DNA of 64,000 nt, taken from assembly GCA_964036315.1 (NCBI GenBank), contig OZ038480.1, positions 10,217,703-10,281,702 on the forward strand, read 5' to 3'. The DNA comes from Acanthosepion esculentum. Taxonomy: Eukaryota; Mollusca; Cephalopoda; Sepiida; Sepiidae. Below are positions 42,771 to 54,539 of this stretch, piece by piece. How positions within the stretch are numbered: the first letter of the stretch is position 1; the number at the start of each line of letters is the position of its first letter. The translations under genes and the position numbers were made by a program. A model generated the notes under the pieces. It made no database searches and was not told the DNA's origin. It worked only from the letters and a program-made list of their open reading frames with translations.

Positions 42771-44240
42771 AGAAATCCATCTGTACACCCGAGGATATTC
42801 GGGACTATTTCTTTTTTCCAGAGTACATTTAATCTATTTTGATTCCAAACTTTCTTCAGAAAATTGTGGAATTTACTTTTGAATTCAGGAACAGAGGAAG
42901 CTATTTTCAAAACTTCAGACTCTATGTCAATCGAGGATTTATTATATTTTTTAGTATTTTATTACTTTCTCGACTAGGTTTGTTGTTATTTAAGTTTGGA
43001 GATAAACTTCGAATATGTTTTGGTACATATTCTCTTTCCTCTGGCATCTACAGACTGGTGTATCTAGGTTTGAACTGTGACTGATGCATGGACCAACAGG
43101 AAAGCCTCTGTCATTCACTGAATATCGACGGTTTCAAGCTACTACCCGCTATTTCCGGTAGAAAATCCGCATGCTGTTATTGCAAATAGACTAGTCAACA
43201 CTGCCTTTTGACATAGAAAAGAAGTTCCTGACGAGAAACTAGCGATCGAACATTCTGATGACTTGACATCTCCATCAGCAGTTGAAAAGTAGGCCATAAT
43301 AACCTCTTCAGTCACATCTAACCGATTCCATCACCACAAAAGTCGTGGTAGCATCTGAGAAGTCTGAGAGAAAACATCAAGTGGTAAAAGTGGTGTTAAG
43401 AAGAACAAAACAGCGAGATCTCAGTCCTTTTGGGTCACATATTTGAAGACCCATGCAGTTTAGGAAGTTCGATTTTTGTCGGACACAAAAGTTGCGAGGG
43501 TTTTGTTAGTCTGAGACAGGACGGAAAGGAAAAGATCCTGTTGTTGATGCGAAGAAGTAAGAGCCAGCAGAGGTGAATGATTTCACTAGTGCCCGGTCTT
43601 TCACCAACAGTCATCACTGCCTGTGCTTCACTTGGGTCAATCTACACACAAACATATACCTTTAACTGTCTTCTCAGCACCCTTTTAGTTCCTCGTTGCA
43701 TTCTCCAGATGAAAATATTGCAAGTAAAACACATAGGAATTCTTCCGTTTAAAATCAGGAAAAGTAGCCACAATAACAAAAAAAATACATGCCTCTTGCG
43801 TTCTAGAAAAAAGGAATATACCATCACAGATATTGAGATACATGTAGGTTCTTCAGTTCTGGAGCTAAAACCGAAAAATGTGGAGGATCCTAAAATCTTT
43901 CCGTATTTCCAGATTTTGACAGCGGTCAGAACTTGTCCGAACTCACGGCAAGTAATTGAAACGTCGCCTCTGCTAGCAGAACATACCTATGAAGGACTGA
44001 AGCGATATTGTCAACTGATGCAATATTGTTCAGAGAGGGCCCTTCTGTACTTATAAAATTTCCTCTATAGACCTTAAAACTAACTTTCCTGAAGTACATC
44101 TGGAGCCATTCCAAGACAGCTCTCATGGGAAATACCATTATTGTCCTCACACCTGGCATGTTTTCTTCAGTTGAGCAACATCGGTAAATCGGTAATGGCC
44201 CTGGGTTAGCTGGGTCTAGATGAGCTAAACACGTTCGCAA
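42771..44240. other. Unassigned; possible worn LINE 5' region
   Basis: The longest frame outside known elements lies here (43,577-44,056, plus strand, 159 residues). It has no domain I recognise and no signal peptide or membrane pattern. Because a LINE endonuclease remnant follows on the same strand at 44,390, it could be part of that LINE's upstream region. I do not claim a gene. Confidence 0.3.
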
Positions 44241-44379
44241 CTTTCAGCACCTCGACGTGGATATATGTTGTTCACAAGAAACCCAGAGCGTTGTAAGTGA
44301 TTATAAAAGTATTATGTCGATATTTCGTCTCTTCTCTACATACTTTAATAGTCATTTGTGTAGCGTCTATTAAACTGGT

Positions 44380-44690
44380 GAACTGCTCTTTGTGGCGATG
44401 TATTCACTTGCCTTTGCAGGTTCGTCTGACGTATTGTGTCATCTAGATATTACCATAAAGGAAAATTCGGTTCGCTTCATCGAGGTTTATATATCCATCG
44501 ACAACAGAGAATTAATTTTTCTTCATCGGATTAAACCTTTCATGATACCACTGAGGCGGTTAGTTTTAGCGGGTAATTGAAATTCCGTACTTCATTCAGA
44601 TATCGACCACGTGAGCCATACGAATATTGCTAACACTGCTTTGGCTGAAAAACTGCGTGCAGGAAAGCACCGGAAAGATACTGATCGATA
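44380..44690 (+). pseudogene. LINE endonuclease remnant (L1/Tx1- or jockey-like)
   Basis: The plus-strand frame reads TIKENSVRFIEVYISIDNRE then FMIPLRRLVLAGN, a stop, and NSVLHSDIDHV. The pattern x-V-Y-x-P-x-x ... L-x-G-D-W-N is the central AP-endonuclease motif of LINEs. Here GDWN is GN-stop-N, so the catalytic Asp and the Trp codon are altered. Confidence 0.5.
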
Positions 44691-44924
44691 TATCACCAGT
44701 ATTACATAGTCGGATGGGTGGAGTTTGATAATAAATGATGTTATCCACATGTAAAAAAGATAAACATGATGGAAGCCTTAATAACAAAAAGAAAAAGTCA
44801 ACACTCAATAATATTAACTACAAACACGGCCACAATGTGCTGACTGTGTTCGGAAAATAGAACATTCCTATAGACTCTAGATATATACACAGAACCCATA
44901 CATCCAGATAAAATGTAAAAATAA

Positions 44925-45091
44925 AACCATCCTTGATAATAGCTAAAAGTATAGCTGAAAGCGCTCGGAATTACAGAACATTTGGAGAGTTTCTACACAC
45001 TCTGTGCTCAGAAAAGAAAACACTTGTTCGAACACAAGAAAAATTAAATAAAAAGCTTAATCGCAATACCTTGTCTGTCGTCTTTAATGAA
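44925..45091 (+). mobile_element. Penelope-associated non-coding segment
   Basis: CATCCTTGATAATAGCTAAA, GCTGAAAGCGCTCGGAATTA and CTTGTTCGAACACAAGAAAA match the reverse complement of 46,840-47,010 closely. Over there the segment lies beside a Penelope-like coding remnant. The two copies are inverted relative to each other. Confidence 0.65.
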
Positions 45092-45111
45092 ATATATATA
45101 TATATATATAT

Positions 45112-45410
45112 ATTATAAATTAACGGATTTAAAATATGTTTTTTCGCTACACAGTAATAACCATGTTTTAAAAACGGAAGCTAAAAACTTTAAATTTAAT
45201 TATATAATTATATAATTAAATTAAAAGCATTAGTTCTGTTTCATCATCAAGCGAATATTGGAATATTCGCTTGAAGATGAAACGGAACTAATGCTTTTAA
45301 TTTAATTATATAATTATATAATTAAATTTAAAGTTTTTAGCTTCCGTTTTTAAAACATGGTTATTATTGTGTAGCGAAAAAAAACATATTTAAATCAGTT
45401 AATTTATAAT
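45112..45410. repeat. Near-perfect 300-bp palindrome
   Basis: Arms 45,112-45,259 and 45,262-45,410 are reverse complements with about six differences, separated only by GG at 45,260-45,261. The arm contains GTAGCGAAAAAAAACATATT, GCTTCCGTTTTTAAAACATG, an AT-rich block and TTCGCTTGAAGATGAAACGG. A single diverged arm (CTTCGCTTGAGGATGAAACA) occurs at 48,394-48,620. Such a spacerless palindrome is unstable and usually young. Confidence 0.92.
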
Positions 45411-45510
45411 ATTTATACTCTGTAAATTTACATTGAGCACTGTTTTGTAAAAATAAAAATAAAAAATATCAATAAGAACACCAGATTATATATCTTACTG
45501 TTCTTTCTTT

Positions 45511-45513
<3 letters not shown>

Positions 45514-45576
<63 letters not shown>
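45514..45576. repeat. (AT)n microsatellite
   Basis: About 31 AT units. Confidence 0.98.
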
Positions 45577-45579
<3 letters not shown>

Positions 45580-46117
45580 TAATGTGAACAAACTTTGTCA
45601 TTTAGCTGATTGATGTTACCTTCAGCATCCCGACTACAGAGTTACGTAGGCGGACCTGACTGTCCACTCTTCAGTGAGTATGAGCAATTTACTATGTATA
45701 TTTTTTTCCATTTTTTACTTTTATGCATATTTAACACTGGTGTAACTATTCATCGGTATTCTCTGTGTTTGTGTGTGCGCTTCTGCGCGTGCGGCCATGC
45801 TCCCGTTTCTGCGGATGTGCGTTCGCTCCAGTGAGCCCCTATGCGCGGATGTGCGTATGTGTAAAGAGTCGTGATCATTTTGCCCATTCTTCGATTTTTT
45901 TTTTTCACTTTAAACTCGCTCGTTTAGCCTTCTTTCTTTTTCTTTTTTCTCTTTCTTTCGACTGTTGCTGATTGTGTCTGGGTTCGTCCCTACTCTAGAC
46001 ATGTGACCGATTTTTTTTTTTTTTTTCTTATTTTTATTTATGGCCATTCTACCTTTTTGGTAGGGAAGTTGTATTTCGTTCTCTGTTTTTTACATAAATA
46101 ATTCATATTAATACTTA

Positions 46118-46120
<3 letters not shown>
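45577..46120. other. Unassigned DNA
   Basis: T-rich and GT/GC-mixed sequence. No gene is supported. Confidence 0.35.

Positions 46121-46121
<1 letters not shown>

Positions 46122-46151
<30 letters not shown>
46122..46151. repeat. (AT)n microsatellite
   Basis: About 15 AT units. Confidence 0.95.
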
Positions 46152-46153
<2 letters not shown>

Positions 46154-46269
46154 GTTTGTAAACAGTGACTATTACGGCTAATAATGCAAGACTCTTCAGT
46201 AAATCGAATCGAGTTCTCTCAGTCAATGTGTCTTTATCAAAAAATAAATACGCTTAAATTCACCTTCTT

Positions 46270-46407
46270 CTCTGCCGTGCGCCAACGGCTTCAGGGTAAA
46301 ATTTCCGACTGACGTGAATTCAGCCGGTTTTTGATTCTAGCCAGAGGCAACCGGACGTCTAGCCACACTGATGAGCTGTGATACAGTGAAACAGTCTGTC
46401 TGTGGAT

Positions 46408-46415
<8 letters not shown>
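46270..46415 (+). mobile_element. Interspersed repeat carrying a hammerhead motif
   Basis: The segment ending GGATGACTATATAT is shared with 32,137-32,220 on the other strand. Its 3' end runs directly into a 55-bp (TA)n tract, and its internal part contains the hammerhead described next. The 5' boundary is not resolved. Confidence 0.6.
46361..46412 (+). ncRNA. Type I hammerhead ribozyme motif, minimal stem III
   Basis: All invariant core positions are present: CTGATGA (46,368-46,374), stem II GCTGT-GAT-ACAGT, GAAA (46,388-46,391), a three-base-pair stem III ACA-GTC-TGT and cleavage C at 46,400. Stem I pairs CCACA (46,363-46,367) with TGTGG (46,401-46,405). Predicted cleavage is between 46,400 and 46,401. 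Very short stem III is known from hammerheads in Penelope-like elements and animal retrozymes. The closing stem II pair is G-U, not G-C. The fold was made by hand and activity is not shown. Confidence 0.72.

Positions 46416-46465
<50 letters not shown>
46411..46465. repeat. (TA)n microsatellite
   Basis: About 27 TA units starting at the end of the hammerhead repeat. Confidence 0.97.
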
Positions 46466-46467
<2 letters not shown>

Positions 46468-46809
46468 AATAGGAATTAAGATTACTTCTGAGTAATAGCA
46501 ATTTTATCTACAAATTAAAAATAATTTCCGGGATTTTTCTCGCTTTTGTCTGTTTTTTTTTTATTCGTTTTTAAGCCAGTCTAATTTGATTTTTCTTATT
46601 CATCTCGTGGTTTGAAAATCCTGCAAATTATTTTTAATATGTAGGTAAAATGGCTATTACTTAAAAGTGATCTTAATTCCTATTGGATGTAATGTATGCT
46701 ATATTTGAATAAAACATCGACCTCTCTGTGTGAATCAGTTTTGATATTTTTATTAATAGGATTAACTTGGATTATTTACCAACGTATTATTACCTGTATA
46801 TTTGATAGT

Positions 46810-47010
46810 TGTATATTTAGGCAGCAATCCGTCGTTTATGCATGTTTCATTAAAAACGGCAGACAAGGTACTACGGTTAAGCTTTTTATTTAATTTTCTT
46901 GTGTTCGAACAAGAGCTTTCTTTTCTGGACAAAGAGTGTCCAAAAACTGTCCAAATGTTTTATAGTTACGAGCGCTTTCGGCTATACCTTTAGCCATTAT
47001 CAAGGATGAT
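46810..47010 (-). mobile_element. Penelope-associated non-coding segment
   Basis: Reverse complement of 44,925-45,091, with ATAATGGCTAAAGGTATAGC and CGAAAGCGCTCGTAAC. It lies downstream of the Penelope coding remnant at 47,184-47,575 on the same strand, as a 3' non-coding part would. Confidence 0.65.
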
Positions 47011-47183
47011 TCGATTTTTCAGCTTAATTGAGTGTGTGCGTTATGTGTATGTCTTAGTGTGTGATAGGGATGTTTTTCATTTCCGAATACGGTTAGCACA
47101 TTGTGGCTTTGTTCGTAGTTAATATTGTTAAGAGTTGGCTTTTTCTTTTTTATTATTAAAGTTTCCATTATTTTTAATCTTTT

Positions 47184-47575
47184 TTAACAGGTGGATGCAG
47201 TTAATATATTTGTGTTTTCTACGAGTATGTTTCTAATGGAGTCTTGTAAATTTGTGTGTGTGTTTAAATGGGTTCTAATGGAGCTGTAATCAGATAGGTG
47301 TAACGTAAGACGTCTGGATAAGCATGTAGAAGTGTAACCGATGTAATTATTTATGAGTCCGGTTTGATCAGGAACACAGTTCCTTAAGGGGCATTTCAAC
47401 TCATAGATAATGTTCGTTCTTTGTAATTTTGACTTAGCTGGCGTGTTATTATTTTTGAGGATAAGGTTAGCTGTCTTAAATTTTTTATAATAGATAATTA
47501 ATTTGATTTTTTTATTCGGGTCAATTGGGGTAGTATATTTCTTTATAATATGTCTTAGTGAAGATTCGTCTTGTT
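47184..47575 (-). pseudogene. Penelope-like element C-terminal fragment (GIY-YIG region)
   Basis: One continuous minus-strand frame (ATG at 47,399 but open further upstream to about 47,575) reads ESSLRHIIKKYTTPIDPNKK, IKLIIYYKKFKTANLILKNN, YELKCPLRNCVPDQTGLINN and YIGYTSTCLSRRLTLHLSDY. The Cys-Pro-Leu motif, YIG and the following L-S-R-R-L-T-x-H-L are the hallmarks of the GIY-YIG endonuclease region of a Penelope-type family. The frame stops at 47,184, close to the natural end. The reverse transcriptase part is absent. Confidence 0.8.
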
Positions 47576-47579
47576 TACC

Positions 47580-48393
<814 letters not shown>

Positions 48394-48630
48394 CTAAATC
48401 TTCGCTTGAGGATGAAACAGGACTCGATACCTTAATTCAACTTAATTTCAATAATTATATTGAGGGTTTCGGCTCTCGCTTTTGAAACATGAGAACGCTT
48501 ATGTAGCGAAAGAATCATATTTTTTTAAAAAATATTATAATATAAGCTCTACTTCTGTATGGAGCACTGTCTTTTTAAAAATAAAAACAAAAATACTAAA
48601 GAACTCCGGATTATTTACCTAACGTGTTCT
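48394..48630 (+). repeat. Single diverged arm of the 45.1-kb palindrome element
   Basis: TTCGCTTGAGGATGAAACAG, TTGAAACATGAGAACG, GTAGCGAAAGAATCATATTT and GAGCACTGTCTTTTTAAAAA correspond in order to the right arm and flank at 45,262-45,500. Confidence 0.65.
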
Positions 48631-48660
48631 TTCCTATTTTTCTGCATACCTGCATGCATG

Positions 48661-48668
48661 TATGTATG

Positions 48669-48713
<45 letters not shown>
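48661..48713. repeat. (TATG)n-(TA)n microsatellite
   Basis: TATG units, then about 20 TA units. Confidence 0.95.
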
Positions 48714-48716
<3 letters not shown>

Positions 48717-48736
48717 AATTGGACATAGTCCGACAA

Positions 48737-48833
48737 TTTATTTAAAGACATTTATAATATGTTTAACGTTCTTTTTATAAATACTTGTATCTATAAAAAG
48801 AACGTTAAACATTATAAATGTCTTTAAATAAAT
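48737..48833. repeat. Short-loop inverted repeat
   Basis: Arms 48,737-48,779 and 48,792-48,833 pair almost perfectly (TTTATTTAAAGACATTTATA / TATAAATGTCTTTAAATAAA; AACGTTCTTTTTATA / TATAAAAAGAACGTT) around a 12-base loop, with one extra base on one side. Confidence 0.88.
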
Positions 48834-49340
48834 ATATATAGAGAGAGAGAGACAGCGAGAGAGAGAGAGACAGAGAGTACATACTCCTGCGCATTCACGC
48901 ATGGACCAGATATATATATATATATATGTTATCGTTTATTTAGCGCTTCATTTTTATTTTTATTTATATTTAATGGTTAGTAGTTTATTTGTTTTTGCTT
49001 TGTTGTTATATATCGAGTTATTAATTATATGGGTTAGTTTTGTTCATTTTTGGTTGTTTGTTTATGCATGTGTGTGTGCGTATATATCCATATGTACATA
49101 TATACACGCGCGTATAGGTCTGTATATTTTGTATGTGCTTATTAATAAAATAAGATTCTATTATATTTGTTTCTTTTATTTATTCAAAGTTTGTATTATA
49201 TTTTTTTATTTAAAATTTGTATTATATTTTTTCTTTTATTTATTTATTTAAAGTTTGTATTATATTTATTTAATTTATATTTATTTGTTTATTTTTAGTG
49301 CTTAAATGGCAAAATAAATATTTATTTATATGCCTACATT
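48834..49340. other. AT-rich DNA, unassigned
   Basis: (GA)n run at 48,841-48,876, then T-rich sequence with TTTGTATTATATTT repeated three times (49,189-49,268). No gene. Confidence 0.4.
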
Positions 49341-49364
49341 TACCCATTATTTCAGTTTTCTTGT

Positions 49365-50480
49365 TTAAGAGTTTATTTTGGTATTTAAAAAACTAATCAT
49401 TGTTAATTTTGCCTCTAGACATAATTTACAATTTTTACTGTTAATACTGTTTGGGGATGCTCTTTTTATAATTTCCCATTTGATTTTGTTGGGGATATGA
49501 TTTTCTTTTTGGCTCAATATGTATTTTGATAGGGTTGTATAGTTTATGTGTTTTTCTTTCAAGTGACTTTTTGCGGTTATGATATCTTTATTTAAAGGTT
49601 TTTTCTAATTTTTTTACATCTGTATTAATTTTATTATTTACAATTGCTTTGTATATTATGTTATTGTTTAAACATTTATTGCTAAGTAGGCAATTTTCTT
49701 TGTTTCTACAGTTACAATTAATTGCGTTATTTTGCTGCATGCTATTGTTATTATTGCTGTAATTGTTATTGGCTTTGTTGTGTATTTTTTATTATGCTTA
49801 GTTCTTTTTCTCTATATTATCCATGCTGCTGTAACTAATTGTGTTTGTATTTTTGTTGATAATGTTTGATAATTTACTGTTTTAGTGGAGTGTTTGTCAA
49901 TTATTTTGAAGAATATTTTCCCTGGTTTTGTTTTTATTGTATTGGTCTATTGGGGAGGGGGAATTATATCCATTTTTCTGTTGTTCATGTTTTAATTGTT
50001 TTCGTTTTTGTATTCTACTTTGTTTGAATATCCGCTTCTTTCTTGCTGTTTGGTTTCTGTATGGTTTGTAGGTTCCGTTGTTTAGATTAAATGTTATATC
50101 TAAGAAATTTACTCTTTTTGATTTGATTTGATTTTATATCTATTGTAAATCCTAAGATGTTTCATTTTTTAATTATTTCTTGCTTTATTTTTCTATAGTT
50201 CTACCGTTCCAGTTTTTTTTTAGAATTAATAGAGCGTCGTCCCTGTATAGAACTATATCTTTTTGTTAATAATATTAGTTAATTTGTTGATTATATATAT
50301 GCCTATGAGTTCGCACACTTCTGCATCATCATAGCTACCCATTGTTACGTCAAAGTTATTAATATTATCATTATTGTTATTATTTTAGCACTTTTTTGTC
50401 CATTTTTCTTTTGGTACAATAATGATTTTCGGCAGTGTTTAATTATATTTATGTCCTCGTTGGTGATATTGATGCACTGT
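49365..50480 (-). pseudogene. Penelope-like element, RT and GIY-YIG parts (degenerate)
   Basis: In order down the minus strand: [20 protein letters not shown] (about 50,480), [20 protein letters not shown] (about 50,350), VLYRDDALLILKK (the RT active-site Y-x-D-D box, about 50,240), VNFLDITFNLNNGTYKPY (about 50,090), then NCNCRNKENCLLSNKC and IIYKAIV (about 49,700-49,650), the GIY-YIG zone. It ends with IKWEIIKRASPNSINSKNCK and LCLEAKL (49,365-49,562). RT followed by a GIY-YIG domain is the defining Penelope layout. Frames shift several times and the YIG signature is eroded. The 5' end is cut by an AT tract. Confidence 0.8.
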
Positions 50481-50488
50481 TTTGCTAA

Positions 50489-50490
<2 letters not shown>

Positions 50491-50537
<47 letters not shown>

Positions 50538-50560
50538 TGTCTGTGTGTGCGCGCGCATGC

Positions 50561-50628
<68 letters not shown>
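50491..50628. repeat. Two (AT)n tracts around a GT/GC spacer
   Basis: AT 50,491-50,534, then GCGTGTCTGTGTGTGCGCGC and ATGCG, then AT 50,562-50,628. Confidence 0.97.
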
Positions 50629-50629
<1 letters not shown>

Positions 50630-50631
<2 letters not shown>

Positions 50632-51465
50632 TTGAGATATAACTAGAATATTTCTGTAAAAAGACAAATAAAGACAAAAGGAAAACTTATCTAAGGATCT
50701 GCGTATCCTCCCCAGGAAAACTTTATCAAGGAAAATGCAAGGATTTCATTTTGCCACAATTATTTATAAACAAAAGTAAAATTATTGTTAGTTTTACAAA
50801 ATTTTAAAATTTAAGAGGCGCACATAAATATCCATCAGTTTATCTGTAATATTTCGGTAAATTATGGAGGACGCTAGGTGATGTAATTTAATGTCTAATA
50901 AATGAAAGTGAGTAAATGATGTGGATTTTCTTATGCAATTAATATCTAAATTGTTTAGAATGGGATGAATTTATGTATTATATATATATATATATATGTG
51001 TGTACGTATTAAATAACAAGTTTATGAATTAAAAGTTTTTTAACACTTTTATCGTTATGTATGTTAGCTTAAGTTAGAAGTAATTCTTTCAGGAATGGAG
51101 ATATTTGAAAGAAATCTGGAGCGCAGATTTATATTTTGTTAAGAATCGATAGCGGCACTCTCGACCATTTTCCGTCTAAGTTACTTTCTTTCAAATGTGT
51201 ATTTGAATTTATTTCTATGTTGTATAACTAATGCATTTGATAAACTGATGTGTATAAGGACTTTTTGTGTTCATAGATACGTTTTTTAAAAATTAAACTT
51301 GAGGAAACTTCCAGAAATTGTTGTGCATAAGATACTTCTTATGTTCATAGATTCGTTTTTTTTTAATTTCTGGAAAAAAATATCTTATACATTAAATTAA
51401 GACACTTAGCAACCTTTATCATTAACCTAGACATTTTAGTTAAACTGCTGAATATTTATGAGCGT
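50630..51465. other. AT-rich, unassigned
   Basis: ATTTATTTCTATGTTGTATAA (near 51,210) recurs in altered form near 62,305, so at least part is an interspersed repeat, possibly of the Penelope group. No gene. Confidence 0.35.
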
Positions 51466-51469
51466 CTAC

Positions 51470-51530
51470 TAAGGCGACAGGCTGTTTCATGATAAACGCA
51501 ATCGACAGGCCGTGTGCGTTGTGTTTTTGC
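51470..51530 (-). ncRNA. Degenerate hammerhead motif
   Basis: On the minus strand CTGTCGA (51,508-51,502) replaces the CUGANGA box (A6 changed to T). ATTGCGTTTATCAT, GAAA (51,488-51,485) and ACA-GCC-TGT-C follow as in the related copies at 59.5 and 61.6 kb. The altered invariant A should abolish activity. Confidence 0.5.
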
Positions 51531-52040
51531 TCGACTATTTATATATACAGGTCAGTGATGGATTGTGCGTAGTCTATTGTATTGCATTGTGGGTAATCTA
51601 TTGTATTATTCTAACCTTGATTTTGGTGAGCGGTAGCGGTTGTGTATCGAATTATTCTAAGGGATATTGAGTGGGAATATTTGTGGATCCGAATGCAGTT
51701 TTTGGGCTATTTATAGTGTCTGTTTATTTATTTATTTATTATTATTGATTATTTTATTGTTGGTTGTTATTACTAAGTTTTCTTGTGTGTGTTCGTGGTT
51801 TATTAATTTGTTTATTATTTACTTAGTTTATTTGTTTATTTATTTATTTGGATTAATTTATTTTACTTATTTTTATTTATTTTCGTTTATTCTTGTTCGT
51901 TTTCAGTTTTCGACTTTTAAGTAACGTAGTAACAATTGTTTTTGTGTCTGCGTTTTGAGATGAATTCTGATCATTTATTTTGGATTTTGTGTTGGTCTGG
52001 GAAGGTATTTATTGCTATTTTGCCTCCAGGTTGTGTTTAG
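51531..52040. other. T-rich DNA, unassigned
   Basis: TTTATTTATT-type low complexity (51,725-51,875). The 85-residue open frame over it is a composition artefact. Confidence 0.45.
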
Positions 52041-52149
52041 TGTGTTTAGGCTGATCTTTATTTTCCATTATATTTTTGGTATGATTTATTTTGAATATAT
52101 ATATATATATATATATATATTCAAAATAAATCATAACAAAAATATAATG

Positions 52150-52229
<80 letters not shown>

Positions 52230-52230
52230 G

Positions 52231-52262
<32 letters not shown>

Positions 52263-52310
52263 CAAATCATACCAAAAATATAATGGAAAATAAAGATCAG
52301 CCTAAACACA
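52041..52310. repeat. Perfect 47-bp inverted repeat around (AT)n
   Basis: 52,041-52,087 and 52,264-52,310 are exact reverse complements (TGTGTTTAGGCTGATCTTTA at the outer end). The interior is almost wholly AT repeats plus a third, inverted partial copy of the arm (AAATCATAACAAAAATATAA at 52,129-52,148). The structure would form a long hairpin. Confidence 0.93.
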
Positions 52311-54149
52311 CACACACACACACATATATAGATATATATCGATACCTCCCAAAAGAGTAACACCTGAGGTTTAAAATGCATTTTAAAAATGAAAAATATT
52401 TCTTGAAGCTTTTCTTTTAGTTCGAATTGCAAGGTAATCGATTAAATTTAATATTTCCAAAAAACAAAATATTTAGCTGTATTTCAAACCGAAATTAAAT
52501 TGAGTGGAATGTGTTATACACGGTACCTACGAACACTAATCGGTATGTCCTAATCAACATAAATACGTTGGACACTATTGTAAGTGCGGGTAATATGCTG
52601 TCTAAGTAGTTCACCACTAGCAGTGGTTTACCTATTTCACGCCGCTGGCGAGTATTTTATCTTGTTGATGTTATAAAGATTACTATTTCATTTCCAACCT
52701 TCGTTTTGGTGATTCCTCATTCAATAACCCTTCCTAGGTTACATTATGATTTTTTTAAATCCCTAAAATCACCCATTTTCATAAATCTATCAATGCACCA
52801 TAATTCTCTTATTAAAAATCTTTCAAAATTAAAATATGCTTTTCTGAAACTTTATTTGAGGAAGATTAACTAATTTAAACTTTAATTAATTTGAATTAAA
52901 ACAAATATTACATACTTTCAGTTCAAAGAAGAGCATTTTTAACACGGAAGTGGATGTTTTATGAGGTGTTGACACATTTATCGATAACCTGACGTCTGTG
53001 AGATTTGTCCTGGGGGGATACTTATATTAAAATTATATGACGAACACAACTTAAACGACATTTTTAGATATTTTTTAACTACCTAAGTAATCTTAAAAAT
53101 TTAAAATATGTTAAATATTTCAATATTTTATTTAATTTTAGGTACTACGGCTTTAGTCATAATTACGCAGCTGCTTGTTGAAGAAATGTTAGAAAATTAC
53201 CAATCATTTTTAAAATTACTATTGTTACCTCTTTTAATTTTTGATAATGTCGTTTATTGATGTTCGTATTTACAAAAATCGGCACGTCTATACACATACC
53301 AAAAAATTAAAAACCTTTTAAATCGCTGGTGGGGGTGCTGAATTGTAGTAAACTTTTACATTTTTTATTAGTAAATATAGTTTAAAAAAGGTTTAAAAAT
53401 TATAAATTATTCTAATTAAAATTTAAAAAATGAAGAACAATTCTTGTAAAAATTCATCATTCATTGAAAAAAATTATTTTCTTAAGACAATTGAGTCCAT
53501 AATATATTTTATTCAAAAAAGTAATTCAAAGCATTTGTAATTAAATAATGACTCACTTTTAATGCATTTTTTATTTTAGGATTCAAAACAGATTTTATCT
53601 AACTGATTGTCCTGTTTTACCAAATTCATTGATGATTTAAATTCTCAGATAACCTGTCTTTATGAATAATATAAACCTTAAGAACTGCAAAAAAGTATTT
53701 CTCGAAATTTCATAAAATTAAATAAGTGGAGAGGGTAATAGATGCAAAAAATATATATTTTACCAAGATTTTCTATAAAAAAAAGAAACATTTCAAGAAT
53801 AAATTCATTCATTTGTGAATAAGTTAATAAAGTCTCATTAAAATCTGACAATAAAATAAAATATTATTTTTGTAAGAATTTCCAAATCAATGTTTTCACC
53901 GCACAAAATGCAAAAATTTCCCATACAAATTTATGGTGCATCTTTGACGCTAGAAAATAAGATTTTAACCAAAACTTTGTATGTTCTAAAGAGGATAAAA
54001 AAGTATTTTTTACGAAAAATAATTTGGTTTTTCCTCTTAATAATAACAATGATTTGATGATAAAACTGTTTTTATTAAGTTTGGGTCATTCTTTTCGTTC
54101 ATATATGCACATTCTTTAGAGATTCTTAGACCTATCTACACAAACACAC

Positions 54150-54153
<4 letters not shown>
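52311..54153. other. Unassigned AT-rich DNA
   Basis: About 1.8 kb without recognisable element, tandem repeat or gene. Open frames are short and patternless. Confidence 0.4.

Positions 54154-54198
<45 letters not shown>
54154..54198. repeat. (TA)n microsatellite
   Basis: About 22 TA units. Confidence 0.97.
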
Positions 54199-54202
<4 letters not shown>

Positions 54203-54456
54203 ATCTGCCTAAGTGAAACCTTGGTAGGTTCGTCTGGCTCATTAGGTTTGCTCTACGTTTGTATTGAGCTCTTTAGTTAGTTGTTTACTCGTATCGGTTT
54301 TTTTTCTTTGGGCCTTGAACCTGTATCTGTGTGATTATTTTCGACAGACTTACATGTTCCTGACTCTTTCTTTTTTAAAACCTTTTTTCCCTTCGTGATT
54401 GATTTGGCTATTGTTAAATCAAGAGTTCAAAGGTTTTTCGACACGAGTATAGTTAC

Positions 54457-54461
<5 letters not shown>
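54199..54461 (+). mobile_element. Interspersed repeat shared with 60.24-60.59 kb
   Basis: GTGAAACCTTGGTAGGTTCG, CTGGCTCATTAGGTTTGCTC and ATTGAGCTCTTTAGTTAG, with TTTTTCTTTGGGCCTTGAAC, match the reverse complement of 60,240-60,500 in order. It lies between two AT tracts. Class unknown. Confidence 0.65.

Positions 54462-54530
<69 letters not shown>
54462..54530. repeat. (TA)n microsatellite
   Basis: About 34 TA units. Confidence 0.98.
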
Positions 54531-54534
<4 letters not shown>

Positions 54535-54539
54535 CGGAG

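Noticed and set aside
43577..44056. A 159-residue host gene on the plus strand
   Set aside because: No domain, splice context or upstream signal seen; a LINE remnant follows on the same strand. Kept only as unassigned sequence.
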